DNA of 64,000 nucleotides from Vanilla planifolia (taxonomy: Eukaryota; Streptophyta; Magnoliopsida; Asparagales; Orchidaceae): NCBI GenBank assembly GCA_023846275.1, contig CM043877.1:13685107-13749106 (forward strand), written 5' to 3'. Positions 50,072 through 61,251 of this stretch are shown here, in pieces. Under the pieces are notes generated by a model. It made no database searches, was not told the origin of the DNA, and worked only from the letters and a program-made list of their open reading frames with translations. Both the position numbers and the translations under genes were made by a program. Within the stretch, counting starts at the first letter, position 1. Every line of letters begins with the position of its first letter.

Positions 50072-53000
50072 ATGCTCCTCCGATCGGCAGTCTCTTTCTC
50101 CACTACTCGCCGTCGCCAGCGTGGCCGCAGAGGCGCAGCTAACTGGTGGCCAATAATCCTTTCCGCCGCTCTATTGGCTGCCGCCCTCACGGCTTTCCTC
50201 GCACGCGCGCTTCCTCCTCTCCCCATCTCGATCGTCTCCATCCTGCACACTTCTGCCGCTTCTCCCATTACTAATTCCACCGTCCATGTAAATGATTTCC
50301 GTCGACAGAGCAGCGCCTCATTTTCTTTTCTTTCTTCTTATAAACTTCAATAATTGATGAAGCTTTTGTTAGAAGTCTTACTTTTTATAGCGATTGTTGC
50401 AGGATGAGGAGAAGCACACTGACGGTGGTCAGAAGTTTACTTCAATGATCCGTGCGGAGGTTGTGAGGTCTTTTGATTCCATAATTTTCTTACATCGTCG
50501 TAATTTTATAATCATCTCCCATAAAATCCGTGCTTCAAAGGAGGAAGGATTTGTTGATTGTAATCTTTCCTATATGTTGCAGATGATAACCATGGAAGCG
50601 GAGGGAGGTAATGCATCGGACAAGATGTCAAATTCAACCAAGATAGAGGTTGGTTCTCCTATTAATGGATGTATTGATATGATGGCTATGAATCAATTTA
50701 AGTTTAATGTATAGATAGCATATCAATATAATAATAAACGAAGTATCCCCATAGACAAATTTTGTTCCTTACAAGAACTTGTATGCTCTTGTGAAGGCAG
50801 CGGTGAATGAGTTGCCTTCAATTATTGGTGTTCCATCTTCTTCCAAGTTAGAGGTTGGTAATTTGGTCTTCTTTTTCCTTTTCACTGTGGCTTTTATAGA
50901 AGAATATATGAAGTAGCATGCTGATTTAATTTGTGCTTCACTTGAACAGAGGTATAGGAAGGAAGTTCAACCACATAACCATGGCCAGAAGGTATTCCTA
51001 GTCCATATTGGCTCACATGAAGATGGATCACAGTTTTTATTTTGTGTTGTTTTATGTCTGTTCTCTATGTAGCTTACTTATAGTGATCTGATGCTATCTG
51101 TTAGGTGTAGTTCTCACATCACTCAATGAATAATGCAGATACCTTTTTGGGTTTTGCCACCTGATGAAGCAATGCTATATGCAAAGAGAGAGATTGAGCA
51201 TGCTCCTCTTATTACTGATGACCCTGATGTCTATGCTCCTGCGTTTTGGAATCTATCTGCTTTCAGGAGGTAAAATTGTTAAGAGAAGAATGGTAGAGTG
51301 AAATCAAATATTGGTTTTTAGTTTGAAATGGCCTCATTATATAGACTTGTTTGCTTATTTGATAATTCTTAAAACAATAGATTCAAATATAAATCAGTTT
51401 ACTTAAAGGATTTATGTTACTAACCAAAAGTTGGTATTTGGACAAGTTATGCTTCTATGGAAATACCAAATTTGGAGTCAATCAACAACATTAGATCTAA
51501 GCTCCATGAATTTGGAAATGTGTGTGGTTCCAGGAGCTACGAACTAATGGAGAGAATACTTAAAGTCTATGTCTATGCTGATGGATCAAGACCCATTTTT
51601 CATAAACCAGAACTTCAAGGTATATATGCTTCTGAAGGTTGGTTCATGAAGTTAATGGAGGAGAGCCGACAATTTCATGCCAAAGATCCAGAAAAGGCTC
51701 ACCTGTTTTACTTACCTTATAGTTCACGCCAATTGCGAGATGTTTTGTACATTCCCGGGTCTCACAATTTAAGGCCATTAGCAATCTTCTTAAGGGACTA
51801 TGTGAACAGCATCTCTTCTAAATATCCCTTCTGGAATCGGACAAGAGGATCGAACCATTTTTTAGTTGCTTGCCATGACTGGGTATGCTTTCTATCTGAC
51901 CTTTGCTAATAGAAGGTAGCTTTTAGAACAATGCAAGTTTCCCTTGTTAGAACTATAAATTCTGTAGGAACAAAAGCATTGGGATTATTTGCGAAATGTA
52001 CCATATTCCTTTCAATTCAGCTTCCTATTCAAGTTCCTCACAGATTACTTTTGTTTACAATTTTGATTCAAATGTTAAACAATGTTTCCTTCATACTGTT
52101 TTTCAATTATGTAATGGCAATATATAAAACAAAATATCAAGCATACATCATTGTGTATGTATTGTGAGCTAAAGAGCACTTGCATCATAACAATGAACAC
52201 ATGTATGTTTTTTTGTAGGCATGTAGAAAGAAATGCAAGTGTATATAAGAGAGTTGTACCAACTAAGAGTTTATAGTTGGATACAATATGCCCTTAGATG
52301 AAACCTGACAAGTTTAATGTATAAGCATAAGAGTAAGATCCACTTATTTATTAAATTATAGTAGTATCTTCAACTTCTAAGTTGAAATATGTGACTAAAT
52401 AGATTTACACTTATACTCGATAATCTTCTCAAGGACCTTTCTAATATTGTCTGTTACTTTTTCAACTGTGAAAATGTTTGACTAATCAAGTTAAAAGTCT
52501 TACAATGCATTAAAAATAACATAGAGTTTGTTTTATGACTTTTGTAGTTTCTTTCAATGAAGACATTTAAATTTTTCACAATGGCTGGTTAGTCTAAGAA
52601 AACTATGAGTTTATCACTTGAACCAAATGAAATTGACTTGTCAAAAGATTTCAATGCCATCGAGTGAAACATGTACCTAGAGTCATTAAATAACTTGAAG
52701 TTTTGAAAGCTCATGAATGTTACTCAATAGTAATAGATGCAATTAGAGATTAGAGACACATGTGAATTACAAACTACATGAATTATTTGATTCTATTCAA
52801 ATCAACCTTCAATGCAACTTATAAGAAAAAAAAAATCAACTAAAATTTAAAGATGAACCTTATATTATATTGGAGGAATACTAAAATTTCAATATTATGT
52901 GAACTTTAAATTTGAAAAAATTATACTTATATTAAATAACATTAAATTTATACAATTGTGTATAAAGAATGATGCACATGCATACTATGGCTGCACACTG

Positions 53001-54107
53001 GATAACCTTGTGCCAAATTTGTCTATGTTCAGTTCAAAGAATTTTACAAAATGCAACTTGTAGGATGGGAAAAATGCGTGTATTAGGCTTAAAGAAATGC
53101 ATTTAATTCACATATGATCATCAAAAGCATTTAATTTCTTACATCTCATTGTCCATTAAAGCAAGCTGCTTTCTCTAGAACTTTTGTACTAGAGCACTGG
53201 TTTAAGATGTGCTATTCTATCACGAGACGAATGCTAAAATTTGACAGTAAATTTAAGATATCTGCCAATGACTGAGAAGCTCGTGTTTATTCATGCATCA
53301 GAAACTTAGTATAATATACTAAATAGAACCACTTTAGAGATACATATGCTTCTTTGATGTTCCATTTTTTGCTAGTGCAGCAAATTCTCATCTTTCTCCA
53401 CTGAAACATTTGCATTCTATCTCCTCCAGGGTCCCTACAGCACAACATTACACACTGAGCTACGCAAGAACACCATCAAGGCCTTATGCAATGCGGATTC
53501 CTCCGAAGGAATCTTCATGCGTGGAAGAGATGTCTCCCTCCCTGAGACATCCATCAAAGTGCCCAAAAGACCTCTAAAGTATGTGGGTCGCGGTAAACCG
53601 GTCACCCAGCGTCCTATTCTCGCCTTCTATGCCGGCTCAATGCATGGCAGGGTCAGACCAACTCTGGAGAAGCTCTGGGGAAAGAACGCCAATGGAGATA
53701 TGAGGATCTTTCGCCGCCTTCCAAACCGGGTGTCGAGAAACATGTCCTACATCGAGCATATGAAGTCAAGCAGGTTCTGCATCTGTCCTATGGGATACGA
53801 GGTAAATAGTCCGAGGATAGTGGAGGCTATTTACTACGAGTGTGTTCCAGTTATCATTGCAGACAATTTTGTGCTTCCATTTGAGGAGGTGTTGAACTGG
53901 AACACCTTCTCAGTGGTGGTTGCAGAGAAAGACATGGCTAATTTGAAGAACATTCTGTTGGGAATCACTCTCAAAAGGTACCTTAAAATGCAGGAATGCG
54001 TTAAGAAGGTGCAGAAACATTTCCTGTGGCACTCCAGGCCTGAGAAATATGATCTATTTCACATGATTCTTCATTCAATTTGGTTGAGCAGGCTGCACCA
54101 GATTTAG
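50072..54107 (+). CDS. Probable glycosyltransferase, GT47 exostosin-like family, eight exons
   Basis: Exons are 50072-50287, 50403-50459, 50583-50648, 50797-50853, 50950-50991, 51139-51269, 51534-51882 and 53430-54107, giving 531 residues. It has a type II Golgi topology: a basic N-terminus (TTRRRQRGRR), one membrane helix at about 25-46, a variable stem encoded by four tiny exons, and the exostosin domain from LKVYVY (about 199). Motifs: HDW/GPY at 304-309 split by the last intron, RPILAFYAGSMHG near 367-379, and the donor-binding region SRFCICPMGYEV to VEAIYYECVPVII at 420-449. Plant GT47 enzymes add sugars to cell-wall polysaccharides or glycoproteins. Substrate cannot be told from sequence. 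It belongs with the many 'probable glycosyltransferase At5g03795-like' proteins. The last intron is 1.55 kb of AT-rich DNA. Confidence 0.93.
51883..53429 (+). other. Long last intron of the GT47 gene
   Basis: This 1547-bp AT-rich GT-AG intron (TGG/GTATGC to CTCCAG/GGT) splits the conserved HDWGPY motif. It contains only chance ORFs and no recognised element. Confidence 0.85.
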
Positions 54108-54726
54108 TTTTGTATTATGTGACTGAATCTTTTTGGAATCATTTCATTTGAATGAAGGATGAATCACAACTGCTTCAGGTTTCATACCTTGTGCTGGAGA
54201 ACAGGACCTGGAAGTCATCTCTTTCTCATGTTGTCCAGGGAGAGAAGGGTTCTTCGTCTCTTCAACAATGTTCTGCTGTTTGTACGAAGTTGGTTTTCGG
54301 CTACTCAAATCAGGCAAAATGTAAGTACAAAGTCATTGAATGGTTTTCTTTCTCAAATAAAACTGATCATCATGTAGAAGCAAGAGCAATTGTTAACATT
54401 GTGCAAAATCTTCAGAACAAAACTCTTTAATTTGTGAATTTCTGTATAAGAAAATGTCTGCAGCATATGGGAGTCTATTTTAAACAGAACTTTTAAGACG
54501 ACTCAGAATTGTATTAAATGCATTTTTTTTAATGTCCAAAATGATTTGTATTAAGAAGCATGTGTGAAAGAATGAAGGAAATTGGCATGAACCAATTGAA
54601 GATGTGATTTCAACAAGTCTCTTTTGCTTGGAAAATCAAATTCTTCTTTCAACTGCATTTAAATAAGTTTATAGTTTACATGAATTTGTATCTTAACATG
54701 TGCACAAAATTCCAACTCTTCAAGAA
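54108..54726. other. Spacer between the convergent GT47 and phosphatase-fold genes
   Basis: These 619 bp separate the two stop codons and must hold both 3' UTRs. A frame from 54152 has no recognised domain. AATAAAA at 54355-54361 is a possible poly-A signal for the plus-strand gene. Confidence 0.6.
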
Positions 54727-57700
54727 TTATGTACAATTTGGTGGGTTTGTACACTTGTATACAGCAGATGCAGGCTCTTTGTAAACCGGGATGCTGTCGG
54801 GATCGACAAGTCGAACCTCGCCTGGCTCGAACGACAGATTCCAATGCCTGCATGCAAGATCAAGCAATGCTAAGCAGACACAATAAGAAAGATGGACACA
54901 TTTAAACGTCAATGTCTTTCAAAAAAGACTACCAAATGCCCTCTAAATCAAATAGTACCCCTTAAATCTAATCAAGTTGCAAAAAGGCATTTCTTTGCAT
55001 GTTCTTATAGTATGAAATGTAGGATTTGCAATTTAGAGTTATGGTTACTAAAGGAGCACAATCACTAGAAATAAAGAAAAAAGGTATAAACTTTTTTTCT
55101 ATATTCTGCACTTGATGCTAATATATGCTATATAATTTTCACCCTGAAATCAAAGGAAAATATAGTTAAAGAACTGTAACAATACCTGCGTAGGTCAACA
55201 CCTGTTAAGCCAGCTTGCAAGATTGACAAGTTATCTGAATCAGGTGAAATGATGATTATGGTTTGTCCAGAATATTGTGTCTCTAATATTGACATGAGTT
55301 GTGTCACCCGAACGTAGACATCTGAAACACTTTCATTTGGCGTTCCATCAGTGATGGAAGGCGGTTTAATGTTAGGAGAAATGCTATCGGCTGAATACAC
55401 CTGGAATTTCATTCACATCCTGAGAACTTTATTAAACCAGTTGCGAGACTATCTAAGCTTAGACCTAAGTATCACTTATTAGCAAAGCTTTGTCTGATGG
55501 AATTAGTTCAGAACAAAATCGAAATAGCTATGTTATTTGATGCCTATTTTGTGCATTCATACTTATAATCACATTCGTGCACAAACGAATAAATTCAATC
55601 ATGTGTATAAGCATACATCGTTCTATCACCATCACAAATATTGTCTAAAATTTTTGATTAAAAAGTAAAAATATAATCAAAATTCAAACTTTTTTTTGGA
55701 TGGATTTGAGTTTATGTTGACAGACAATAGCCAATGTGTCTGGCTTAGCAAATTGTGATAGCATAGAGCTCCACTTTGACAAAATTTAGATCAAAATGAT
55801 AGAAAATAGAAGAGGTTCCATGGTAGCCATGCGAGGGAACTACCTCTTGAGTATGATTCGATCATGTAAAGTACATCTATTTTACAGCTTAATTTGGTGG
55901 TGCAGGCGATTAGTAGCTGGATTGTAAGAGGGCTCTTGCAAGAATGTTCTCAATGTATGGTTTTCAGTGTTGAGTGGCTGAAGCACATGATAATGCATAT
56001 ATTTTTTGCTTCATTACTTATGAACAAGCACAACGGCATAATATGGATTACTAGCACGATCCATGTTATTGCCCATCATTTAGCAAGAGTTTCCCTTATG
56101 AGTATCATTTGAAAAGCTAATCATTGCTTATGGGATATTTTGTTAAGTTTTAATTGGAAAACATTTATATGTAAATTACAATATATCTAAATGTCACTAT
56201 TATCTAAAACTTATCAATATTTTTTTTATCATTTAGCTTAATGCTATACAAGCAGTCTTTTACTCTTATTGTTAATATTAAGATTATTGACATCAACATA
56301 TTATTTAAATTTCAGGGATATCTCATTTTTTAAATGGTAAAATTGTAATTTTTGACGATCTCATTTTAAAATCTCATCAAATCAAGTATTTAATATCTTT
56401 AAATAATATAATATCACATGTTATTAAACTAAATATCTCCTTAGTTATATGTCTTTCAAAACATTTGTTCTACAATTATGTCAATCATCTTATTGTTTTA
56501 GAAACTTTTCCTTTGTTAGAAAGATTTATTTAATATGATATTTTTGTTTTTGTAAAATTAAAAATTATTTTTTTCCTTAGAAGTTTACTTCATATTTATA
56601 TTGTTTTACTTTAAAGTATAATGTTATGTTACTTGGTCTTGAAGACTCAACTTTTATTGGATGGTTTGAGGTTAAACTTTCTTGTCATAACAAGGTTCTT
56701 AGTTGCATGACCTTTTGGATACAAGGAATGAAAACCAATATCAAAATATTACTCTCAAAAGCTTTTTGATATCTTTAGTTCATGATCCAATATAAATTAA
56801 TCAAGAATTTAGCCTTCCTCATACATACAATGTTGCCCTCTGTCTCTCAATGTAAAATCCTATCAAGATATACTCCTTTTTTAATAAATCCAATCAACTC
56901 AATGCTTTCATTGGTCATAGGATATCACATTCCCACCAATTTTTAATAGATTCATCTTCAAATCATATTGTACATGGACAAGTACTGCTTTGACACCATT
57001 TATCACAACTTGACTAATAATATCTAGGAATTATCAACTTTGGCCTAAACTAACATCATAATTTGTTTAGCAAAGATACCTTGGATATTGTATGGTCATG
57101 ATCTAAAATCCTTGAGCTTTTTCACCTAGAAGTCTATCAAGAGCAAGTCCAAGTTAGCTTAAGTCTTTTTTAATCAATCACCTAACAATCATTACTTGTC
57201 CTCGTCAATCTCAAGCTATCTTAGTTTTTAATATGAACCATACGCCATTCTATTATAGGAAAGCAATCAAGACTTGCTATAAGCCTATAACCAAAGCTTT
57301 GAGTTGTAATTGAGATGCACATTATAGTTGATCCATATGATTCTCAAAAGAATTTGGTACCACCCTCATTGACAAACTCCACAAGCAAAATCCAAGAACA
57401 TATTGAACATCAAACTCATAATAAATGAGAAATATGATCATCTCCAAATCATAAATCCTTACAATTGCACAGCTTTAGCACACGCAACAATGATGGTTTT
57501 GACATTTTTTTCTTGGAAGTAGCTCTTATGCTTCTTAAACGATGTTAAGAATCAATATAAAATAATTCATAGAACACAAACCTCGGCAACAGCATCCAAG
57601 CTCCTCCCTTCAAAAGCACCCAATCCACGAGCATCCAAAAAACTGTATTCAGGAACTATCCGACTACACACCAAGAAATTTCCAAAAAATTTCTAAAATC

Positions 57701-58352
57701 ACTGATAAGACTTGAATAAAAAGAGTGCAAGATGTTGTTCATTGTAAATTGTAGGCCCAAAGCGAATCAGCTTCTACCAATTAGAACTAAGAACTGATAT
57801 CTGATTGCAAAATTAGAGTATTCTATTTTAGAAACCTAGGTCGCAACGACGACTACAGGCAAAGAGACAGAACCTGCGATCAATCCCGTTCACGGAAGCG
57901 ATTATCTCGGCGGCCTGGTAGGACCTTTGTGTGATTGATGGCCAGATCCAACAGCTTCCTCTGCAAGCTCCCATACGCCGGAGCTCAAGAGCCGCGCGAG
58001 CCGTCTGCCGTTCTCCCTCCGGCGATAGACCACTGTCTACGGAAGTCTTCGAGACGGGATTAGTATTGAGAATTCCCTTGTCCTCGAACACAGACTCCCC
58101 AGCGCGGACGAGGAAATAGAGATTTTCCAGTCGAGCAGGAGGCATCTGGAAGAGTCCCCGAGCGGCCGCAGGCGAACAGTTATGCGGGATGAAAGAGATG
58201 GCGGAGAAGGAAAGCCTGAGAAGGAGGAGACGGCGTTGGAGCGGCGGGAGGTGTAAGAATGGTGGAAGGAACTGGAGGTGTGGACCATGGTGATCTTGTG
58301 ATGGCAGAGGAGGGAGGACATGCGGAGGCGTTGGGGAGGAAGAAGCTACCAT
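54727..58352 (-). CDS. Histidine-phosphatase (phosphoglycerate-mutase-like) fold protein lacking catalytic histidines, four exons
   Basis: On the minus strand, exons are 58352-57874, 57663-57582, 55400-55186 and 54847-54727, giving 298 residues. The fold is recognised from FLVRAGESVFEDKGILNT, DSGLSPEGERQTARAALEL, WPSITQRSYQAAEII, PEYSFLDARGLGAFEG and PNESVSDVYVRVTQLM. In active family members the first motif is RHG; here it is R83-A84-G85. The second catalytic His is normally near the end of a beta strand; here that segment reads IIIISPDSDN (235-244). Both catalytic histidines are therefore absent. I recall plant orthologues (At3g52155-like) with the same RAG motif, which would make this a conserved pseudo-enzyme; check before relying on it. 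The N-terminal 69 residues are Pro/Ser/Leu-rich and may be an organelle transit peptide. M70 is the alternative start. Confidence 0.88.
55401..57581 (-). other. Long intron 2 of the phosphatase-fold gene
   Basis: This 2.18-kb AT-rich intron has GT and AG ends on the minus strand (GAG/GTTTGTG, TTCCAG/GTG). It contains only short chance frames, and I could not define any transposon in it. Confidence 0.8.
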
Positions 58353-60704
58353 CGGTCCGCTGCGAGATAAGGTGAGCGTAGAGCATCCATTGCGGCATTA
58401 CAAATCATTTTAAATTCGTACAAAGTTAATTAATTTTATTTGAATAAATATAATAATACAGTTAATCGCCATACCTGCATCAAGGAACAATTTTAAAGCA
58501 AATTTTTAAATTATTTTTTCTTTCTATATTGTATTTTTATCAAATTATTTTTCCCCAAAAATTTATTTTTATTAGCATAAACATTTTTAATGTTTCCCCA
58601 AAAATTATTTTTAAACATTTTTCTTAATTATCAGTGGCTAGTATTGTTGGGTTCAAGAATGTATATTACATTTTTTTCTTTTTTTAAGTCTTATGTTATT
58701 AGCTATTGCTTAAAGTGCATGTGTTTTTCACATTAATTTAAAAAATTAATGATCATATTTTAGTTTATTATACACAATTTAAATTTATCATATGATCTTA
58801 TATGTAAAATATTATGCCATTTAGTTGATTTTAAGAAAATAGATTTTAAATAATAATCCACTAACAAAATATTTATATTTTTTTAAAAAATAAATATGTA
58901 TTAATAAAATTAATTCTAATCTTCAAAAGTTCTATGTTTACATGCCTAAAATGTGATTTATAACTTCAATAATTAAAACTGTTTTACTTATATAAGTGAA
59001 TAAATAGATGTCAAAAATTAAAAGAGAGAGAGAGGATTGAGTTTGTTATGATAACTTTTATATAAAGAAATAGTGAAATTATTTTAATAATCATTGTGAT
59101 ATTAAAATAATTTATTGAAATTAGTTTGTCTAAAACACATTAAAATAGGCTATCATTGTAATAATGTGATCATTCATGAAGAAATGTTTTATCATGTCGA
59201 CTTTTCAAACAATTGCGTCTATCCTAAATGCATCATTTCATAAAAAAGTATGTGTGTGTGTGTGTGTGTATAATAGTAAATATAAATTTTGATAAGAGTG
59301 CTAAATGTGGTCAACTTTCATCTAATTTAATGATACTACTAAATTAAAAATCACCTTAGATTGAATAGTTATTACAAAAAAATTGGTGTCACTTAAACCT
59401 ATTTAAGTTTGATTAGGTTTTAATAGATTATCTTATATATTTATATGATACAAGGTTAATTTTTATTGTATGTATAGATTAAAGTTCATCTTGAAGTGAA
59501 GTTCAACAAAAAAGGGGAGATGAATTATTAGAAATAAAATTTTGATTTATTATAAAATATTTGAAATAATTTTTAATAAGATTTAACAAATATATAAAAG
59601 TAATTTTTTATAAATTTTAATTTTATTTTAAAACATATTAAGTTTTATAAAAATCGTGTAGTTGAAAACCCAACAATAATTAAAAATATACATGATTGAT
59701 TTTTAGGTGATTTATTTCTAAAACAAGCCTATGACTATCTTCGACAAAAACTAGGCAAACATTAACGCAACGCAAACCTTTTGCCAAAAGACGAATGGGC
59801 TAAACTCCCATAACAAAGAAACGAGGTACTATAGCCTTACAATGAAATAAATGAGATAGGTTACTACGTCCTTACAATGAAATAAAATGACAATAGAAGA
59901 AAAACATTTGATAATATAAAAATGTAAAATAATACAACTAAAATCCTATGCTTGATGAAATTATTAAAGAGGCACAAGTATTTTAATTAAATGAATTAAA
60001 GATCAAGAAAATTAATAATTTAGTTGATTTGAGAAGGTAAAGAATTTCAGGAGTTTGTCGACTAAATGACATAGCAACATATGAAAGTGATTTATGGGAA
60101 TGAGTTGCTAATAGCTTGAATATTTTTGCTAGAAACTTTTTTTTGGATCACATACAAATTTCTCTTCTTATTTTAGTACAAAAATCACCTATTTTATAGC
60201 CAATTTGTAAAGGTTAAAAGCACTTAACAAACAATCATTTTAGGAATTACAATTTTTGCAGTCGCAGTATTTTAATTACGAAATAAATAAAAAATCATCA
60301 ACGGCTTGAAATAATAGCGGTCGCGTAGGAGCCGTTCAATTGGAATGCTCTAGGACCGTTCGATCATGAAAACTGAGCGATTGGACAGATGTAATCGAAT
60401 TTATCCCTTTAGAAATATGAAATCGACTAGACCTTTAAATATGAATCGCGATTTGATGGCAGGTTTTAACTTTTTGAGCGAATGAATTTTGAACCGTGCG
60501 ATCACAAAATGGCACGATCAAATGACTGATAGAATTACCGCTTTTGAAAAATGTGATACAAAGGTGATCATTCGATCGCAGAATGCATGATTGCACGGTT
60601 CACATTACTCTTGCAATTTGGGAATTCACCCGAGCGACCAGCTAGCTACTTATACTTGGTTTGATTAACGGTGGTGAGATGGAAGATCTATCCAAAATGT
60701 AGTG
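58353..60704. other. Upstream region of the phosphatase-fold gene and intergenic DNA
   Basis: There is no gene. A GA tract lies at 59022-59034 and a TG tract at 59251-59269. The stretch 60300-60660 is GC-richer, with several CGATC or GATCG words and CCGTTCGATC, CCGTGCGATC and CATTCGATCG variants. It may be part of a retroelement LTR, but no ends can be set. Confidence 0.5.
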
Positions 60705-61251
60705 TTTGGGATTGGTTATGTATCGAATCGCATTCAGAAATTGTTTTTGTTGAACCGTAGAGGTTCACTATAGCAACATGTTTGGTTCAGGTGGTTATTG
60801 TTGGTATGAACAAGTTATTTTTTGTTCTTAAATTTTCTAGTAATTAATGTATATTATTAACATATTTTTTTACAATAAATTAATTAAGGATTTTAAAAAT
60901 ATTATTAAGATAAAATTATAATTAAGATAATCAAGAACGATGGATCAAAAATATCGGAAACCTAAATGTTTTAAAATATTGGGATTGATTATGTACCAAA
61001 CCGCATTCAGAAGTAGTTACAACTGAACTATAATAGTTCACTGTAGCAACCAGTTTGGTTCAAGCAATAATTGTTTGCACGAATGAGTTATTTTTTCTTA
61101 TTAAATTTTCTACTAATTAATGAATATTATTAACATATTTTTTACAATAGATTAATTAAGGATTTCAAAAATATGATTAAGATAAAATAATTATCAAGGT
61201 AATCAATGAGGATGGATAAAAAATATTGAAAATCTAAATGTTCTAAAATTA
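60705..61251. repeat. 273-bp direct tandem dimer
   Basis: Unit 1 (60705-60977) and unit 2 (60978-61251) share TTGGGATTGGTTATGTA or its variant, CGCATTCAGAA, GTTCACTATAGCAAC or GTTCACTGTAGCAAC, TTAACATATTTTTTTACAAT, TTAATTAAGGATTT and, at the end, CTAAATGTTTTAAAAT. They are about 80-85% alike by eye. They look like two copies of a non-coding repeat joined head to tail. Confidence 0.85.

Noticed and set aside
51931..52167. 78-residue frame in the last intron of the GT47 gene
   Set aside because: AT-rich chance frame in an intron defined by the split HDWGPY motif.
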